In this document: one piece after another, positions 63,979 through 64,000 of the stretch
Layout: each line of letters starts with the position of its first letter
How positions within the stretch are numbered: position 1 is the first letter of the stretch
Assembly: GCA_013398055.1 (NCBI GenBank)
Contig: VZRS01002651.1
Span: 109,056-173,055 of the forward strand
From: Ifrita kowaldi
Taxonomy: Eukaryota > Chordata > Aves > Passeriformes > Cinclosomatidae
Length of the DNA stretch: 64,000 nucleotides
Direction of reading: 5' to 3'
Notes under the pieces: generated by a model
Told to the model about the DNA's origin: nothing
Seen by the model: only the letters and a program-made list of their open reading frames with translations
The model's database searches: none
Translations under genes and position numbers: made by a program

Positions 63979-64000
63979 AGAATCACAGAATCACGGAATA
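63979..64000 (-). mobile_element. Start of an antisense CR1 3' end, cut by the window edge
   Basis: AATCACAGAATCACGGAATA is the reverse complement of the tandem ATTCTGTG/ATTCTATG-type repeats that end CR1 elements. Only about 22 bases are inside the window; the body would lie to the right. Confidence 0.75.

Overview
This window is vertebrate, almost certainly avian (or another sauropsid), genomic DNA. It carries the 3' two-thirds of one protein-coding gene, ETV6 (TEL), on the + strand. Six exons (exons 3 to 8 in human numbering) can be placed to the base: 21925-22089, 24996-25130, 29689-30231, 43960-44102, 46458-46558 and 49746-49851. Their lengths (165, 135, 543, 143, 101 and 106 nt) and intron phases match the human ETV6 exon boundaries as I recall them, apart from one codon fewer in exon 5. 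Joined, they encode 396 residues plus the end of a split Arg codon. They cover most of the PNT/SAM oligomerisation domain, the Ser/Pro-rich central repression region, the whole ETS DNA-binding domain and the C-terminal inhibitory tail. Exons 1 and 2 were not found and presumably lie upstream. The avian call rests on the ETV6 sequence and on CR1 LINE fragments with the bird-type 3' end.

Layout. 1-21924 is the 3' part of intron 2. It holds an enhancer-like cluster of ETS/GATA/RUNX/E-box words around an 18-bp perfect palindrome (about 1.04-1.24 kb), a 74-bp perfect inverted repeat (6.9 and 8.0 kb), and a 572-bp direct duplication split by a single N (19.8-20.9 kb) that is most likely an unmerged assembly overlap. 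21925-49851 is the coding part, with introns of about 2.9, 4.6, 13.7, 2.4 and 3.2 kb. Intron 5, the intron broken in human ETV6-RUNX1 leukaemia, contains two CR1 fragments and two strong G-quadruplex motifs. Intron 6 contains another CR1 reverse-transcriptase relic. From 49852 a long 3' UTR probably runs to about 53.95 kb, with three AATAAA candidates. 54-64 kb appears intergenic: a 45-bp minisatellite abutting a well-preserved CR1 3' end, then about 8.5 kb with no gene I can support, and the first bases of another CR1 at the right edge.

The window contains no bacterial-type operon, CRISPR array, phage or novel multigene system. Most long open frames here are chance ORFs in introns or intergenic DNA. 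The most useful observations are the candidate ETS-palindrome element, the perfect inverted repeat, the assembly duplication and the in-frame minisatellite.
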